This document shows positions 61,458-64,000 of a stretch of DNA of 64,000 bases, piece after piece (the stretch's first letter is position 1; every line of letters begins with the position of its first letter). Origin of the DNA: Sphingopyxis sp. YF1 (GTDB lineage: Bacteria > Pseudomonadota > Alphaproteobacteria > Sphingomonadales > Sphingomonadaceae); assembly GCF_022701295.1 (NCBI RefSeq), contig NZ_CP033204.1, forward strand, positions 1,178,001 through 1,242,000, read 5' to 3'. Under the pieces are notes generated by a model. That model was not told where the DNA came from. It did not search any database and worked only from the letters and a program-made list of their open reading frames with translations. The position numbers were made by a program, and so were the translations under genes.

Positions 61458-64000
61458 CTAACAGGAAGCCGCAGGGGCCCGGTCTCCGGTCGCCGGTTGG
61501 GGTGCCATGCGCTCCTCCTTGCCGCGGGCGGGACGCGAGACGATGTGATGGATCGCGGTCATGCCGCTGGCAAAGGCCATGCCGCGCGGTCCGGCAATAT
61601 AGCGCGGCTCCCAATGCGTCGCGAACTTAGCCTTGTAGCTTCTCAGCCCCTCGAAGCCATAAAGCAGCTCGCCATGCCGGAACAGGAAGGCGGCGCCGCG
61701 TGCCCATGCCGGGGCAAGCTTGCGCCCGTCGATCCCCGACAGGGGCGCGATCCCCAGTGTGAACCACCGGTAGGCTTCGGCCTGCGCATGCAGGATCAGG
61801 CGGACGAACAGATAATCCATCACGCCATAGGGGATGTCGCGCGCATGGCGCATCAGGTCGACCGACATTTCTTCGTGGTTCGGGGTCGCGAGAATATTCG
61901 CGAAGGCGACGATGCGCCCGCCGACGCGCACCACGGCGCATGGAAAATGCCCCAGATAGGCGGGATCGAAACTGCCGAGACTGAACCCCTTTTCACGCTG
62001 TTTTTTCGCGTCGAGCCAATCGTCCGATACCGCTTTGAGTTCGTGGAGATGTTGCGGCACCTCGGCGGCGGGGATGATGGCGAACGCGGCGCCCTCCTGC
62101 ACCGCGCGGCGTTCGGAATGGCGCAGCGACTTGGCCTGGGGGCCTGCCAGCGAAAAGGCTCCAAGTTCGACCCGCGCTTCCTCGCCATATTTGACGATCG
62201 ACAGGCCCAGATCGATCGCGGGCGGGAGGCAGGCGGCGCTGATCTGGTAGAGCAGGATGTGGCCCTGTGCGGCGTCGGCGCGTTCGCGAAGTTTCCAGAG
62301 CAGGTCGGCCCAGCGCTCCTCGCGTCCGACCGGGTCGCCCATCACGATCCAGTTTGCGCCCTGTACCCGGTACATGAGGAAGGCGTCGCCTTCGTCGGCG
62401 AGCAGGAAATGCTTGTCGCCGGTGAAAGCGAGAAAGGCGTCGCTGTGGTTGGCGGCCGCCATCGCCGGCGCGAGTTGATCGAAATTGACGATCGCATCGC
62501 GCGGGGCGCGCGGCGATGGCGCAAACAGTCTCCAGAGTGCGAGGCCGGCCACCAGCACCGCGATACCGAACAGTGCGCGCAAAAAGCGCGGGGCGTCGCC
62601 GTTCAGGCTGAACTGCCACCATAGACTGCTGGTGTAGGCGACATGCTTGTATGCAAAAAAGCCGGCGAAAGCCGACGCCATGACCGCGGTCAGCGCCGCG
62701 ACGATCCAGCCGCTCGACAGCGGTGCGTCGAGCAGGGACGTGGTCCGGTAAAAGGCGGGCCGGCTCCACTGGAGCGCGGCGCAGATCGCCGACAGGATCA
62801 GTGCCTCTTCATAGTCGAAGCCTTTGGTGAGTGAAAACAGGATGGCGCCGAGCAGCAGGGTGCGGGTCGCGAAAAAGGCGCCGTCCAGCCGGCGAAGCAG
62901 TCCGGGCGCGAGAAAGAGCAGCAGCGTTCCCGACAGGCTGGCGGCGATGTGTGACGCCTCGACAAAGGGTAGCGGCAGGACGTGCCTGAGGGCGTGCATC
63001 CGGCCGGCTTCGGCTGGCGTCGCGCCCGACAGCAGCAGGATCAGGCCACCCGCGAATACCAGCGCGGCGAGGAGAGGGGGGGCGAGGTCGCGGAGGAGCG
63101 ATTGACCGGCCTGCGCAATCTCTCTTGCTGGCGGCCGCCAGGCCTTGCTTTCGTGCCAGACGAGCAGCAGCGCTGCGAGCAACAGCGGCAGCAGGTAATA
63201 GACGACGCGATAGGCCAGCAGCGCCGCGAGCAACTGCGCCTTGTCGCCGGGCACGGTGGCGATCACCACCGCCTCGAAGACCCCCAGTCCGCCGGGCACA
63301 TGACTGATCAGCGCGGCGATAATGGCAAGCGCATAGCCGAGGAAAAAGGCGGGGTAGGCTGAAGGATCGGGGGCGGGGAGCAGAACATAGAGCGCCGCGC
63401 TCGCGGCGGCGAGATCGAATGCCGCTACCAGGGTCATCCCGGCGCTTTGCCCGAGGTGGGGCAGCGGCGTGCGCCAGCCGCCGATAACGAAGGCATCGAG
63501 TCCGAAATGACGGAGCAGCGGCGGGATGAGGCACAGGGTCAGCACCGCAAGGCCGGCGAGATGGAGCCAGTGAAGCGACAGTCCCCAATCGAAGAAGGGA
63601 AGGATATGGGTGCTCGCCAGAGCGGCAAGGCCGGCGAGAAGGATGACGCCGTTCCAGAAACCGAGGCTCGCCAGCGCGATCACGCTGCCGATCTGGCCCC
63701 CGCTCAGCCCCGCCGCACGATAGACGCGGTAGCGCGCGGACCCGCCGGTCAGCAGCGCCAGCCCCAGATTGTGGCTGAGGGTGTAGCTGGTGAAGGATGC
63801 CAGTGCGTAGGTTCGCCAAGGCAGCTTCCGGTCGATGACTTTCAGCGCGAAGCGATCGTACAGCGTCAGCATCAGATAGCTTGCGGCGGTCAGCAGCAGC
63901 GCTGCGCCGATCTGGCCGGCCGATAGCGTGTCGAAGGCCTGACGGACCGCGTGTGGCCGGACCGAATGGAGCAGCCTGAACAGCGCCGCCAGTCCGAGCG
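61458..64000 (-). CDS. mprF: Phosphatidylglycerol lysyltransferase MprF, 5' end outside window
   Basis: Adds lysine (or alanine) from charged tRNA to phosphatidylglycerol and flips the product, lowering the negative surface charge. The frame is open to the right edge, so the N-terminus is missing; 846 residues are visible. The first part has about 13 hydrophobic helices, including SHVPGGLGVFEAVV, the flippase signature. The final 300 residues are the cytosolic transferase: NFDQLAPAM, FLADEGDAFLMYRVQGANWIVMGDP (read in parts), and SVDLMRHARDIPYGVMDYLFV. The apparent ATG at 63872 is inside a helix and not the start. Confidence 0.93.
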   Translation of the reverse strand, partial: LGLAALFRLLHSVRPHAVRQAFDTLSAGQIGAALLLTAASYLMLTLYDRFALKVIDRKLPWRTYALASFTSYTLSHNLGLALLTGGSARYRVYRAAGLSGGQIGSVIALASLGFWNGVILLAGLAALASTHILPFFDWGLSLHWLHLAGLAVLTLCLIPPLLRHFGLDAFVIGGWRTPLPHLGQSAGMTLVAAFDLAAASAALYVLLPAPDPSAYPAFFLGYALAIIAALISHVPGGLGVFEAVVIATVPGDKAQLLAALLAYRVVYYLLPLLLAALLLVWHESKAWRPPAREIAQAGQSLLRDLAPPLLAALVFAGGLILLLSGATPAEAGRMHALRHVLPLPFVEASHIAASLSGTLLLFLAPGLLRRLDGAFFATRTLLLGAILFSLTKGFDYEEALILSAICAALQWSRPAFYRTTSLLDAPLSSGWIVAALTAVMASAFAGFFAYKHVAYTSSLWWQFSLNGDAPRFLRALFGIAVLVAGLALWRLFAPSPRAPRDAIVNFDQLAPAMAAANHSDAFLAFTGDKHFLLADEGDAFLMYRVQGANWIVMGDPVGREERWADLLWKLRERADAAQGHILLYQISAACLPPAIDLGLSIVKYGEEARVELGAFSLAGPQAKSLRHSERRAVQEGAAFAIIPAAEVPQHLHELKAVSDDWLDAKKQREKGFSLGSFDPAYLGHFPCAVVRVGGRIVAFANILATPNHEEMSVDLMRHARDIPYGVMDYLFVRLILHAQAEAYRWFTLGIAPLSGIDGRKLAPAWARGAAFLFRHGELLYGFEGLRSYKAKFATHWEPRYIAGPRGMAFASGMTAIHHIVSRPARGKEERMAPQPATGDRAPAASC

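Noticed and set aside
59368..61461. 697-codon plus-strand frame opposite the kinase and regulator
   Set aside because: Shadow of the two-component pair; low-complexity composition.

Overview
The window reads as a chromosomal segment of a GC-rich alphaproteobacterium of the order Sphingomonadales (Sphingopyxis/Sphingomonas-like). Support comes from gene order and family content: lepB-rnc-era, dcd next to cdd, UPF0262, cobA-DUF2849-cysI-DUF934-cysH, TonB-dependent receptors with the IVVTG motif, and many short sphingomonad-type palindromic intergenic repeats. It is mostly housekeeping and metabolic DNA with a few small accessory patches. There are no rRNA genes, prophage or CRISPR array; one tRNA gene is present.

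Layout. 0-8.3 kb: 5'-truncated vWA protein, secreted protein of unknown function, topA, secretory lipase, a second (secreted) vWA protein and a small secreted protein. 8.4-12.5 kb: lepB-rnc-era chained by 4-nt overlaps, divergent from pgi. 12.5-16.2 kb: GNAT, a GGDEF diguanylate cyclase, and a DGPF protein plus ECF42-type sigma factor with a likely self-recognised promoter. 16.7-19.6 kb: EF-hand protein and a two-component pair. 19.6-26.6 kb: thioesterase/saccharopine-dehydrogenase-like pair, DoxX protein, a 51-residue peptide gene, the UPF0262-GH25-cdd-dcd operon, and dnaB behind a DnaA-box-like site. 26.6-31 kb: GIY-YIG gene between two hairpin repeats, then the assimilatory sulfate/sulfite reduction operon. 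31-41.2 kb: aldehyde dehydrogenase, hydrolase, glycosyltransferase, nitronate monooxygenase, hydroxyacid dehydrogenase, small envelope proteins and thiolase.

Accessory patches. 41.3-42.6 kb holds two lower-GC genes (one resembling Imm39 immunity proteins), each followed at once by a copy of a GTCCGC...GCGGAC repeat, with a third copy in front: a cassette-like layout. 46.0-47.6 kb, beside tRNA-Leu(CAA), is a decayed insertion zone containing a recombinase tail, an IS3-type fragment and a broken MFS gene.

The right part holds a nitric-oxide detoxification cluster (Crp/Fnr regulator with an NnrR-type box, cupin, quinol NO reductase, NnrS), an M20 amidohydrolase, a TetR regulator with two matching 26-bp palindromes in the space before a TonB-dependent receptor and secretory lipase, and an mprF-response regulator-histidine kinase unit whose mprF runs off the right edge. 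I found no clearly new multi-gene defence or biosynthetic system. The cassette-like pair at 41.3-42.6 kb is the best candidate for something undescribed.
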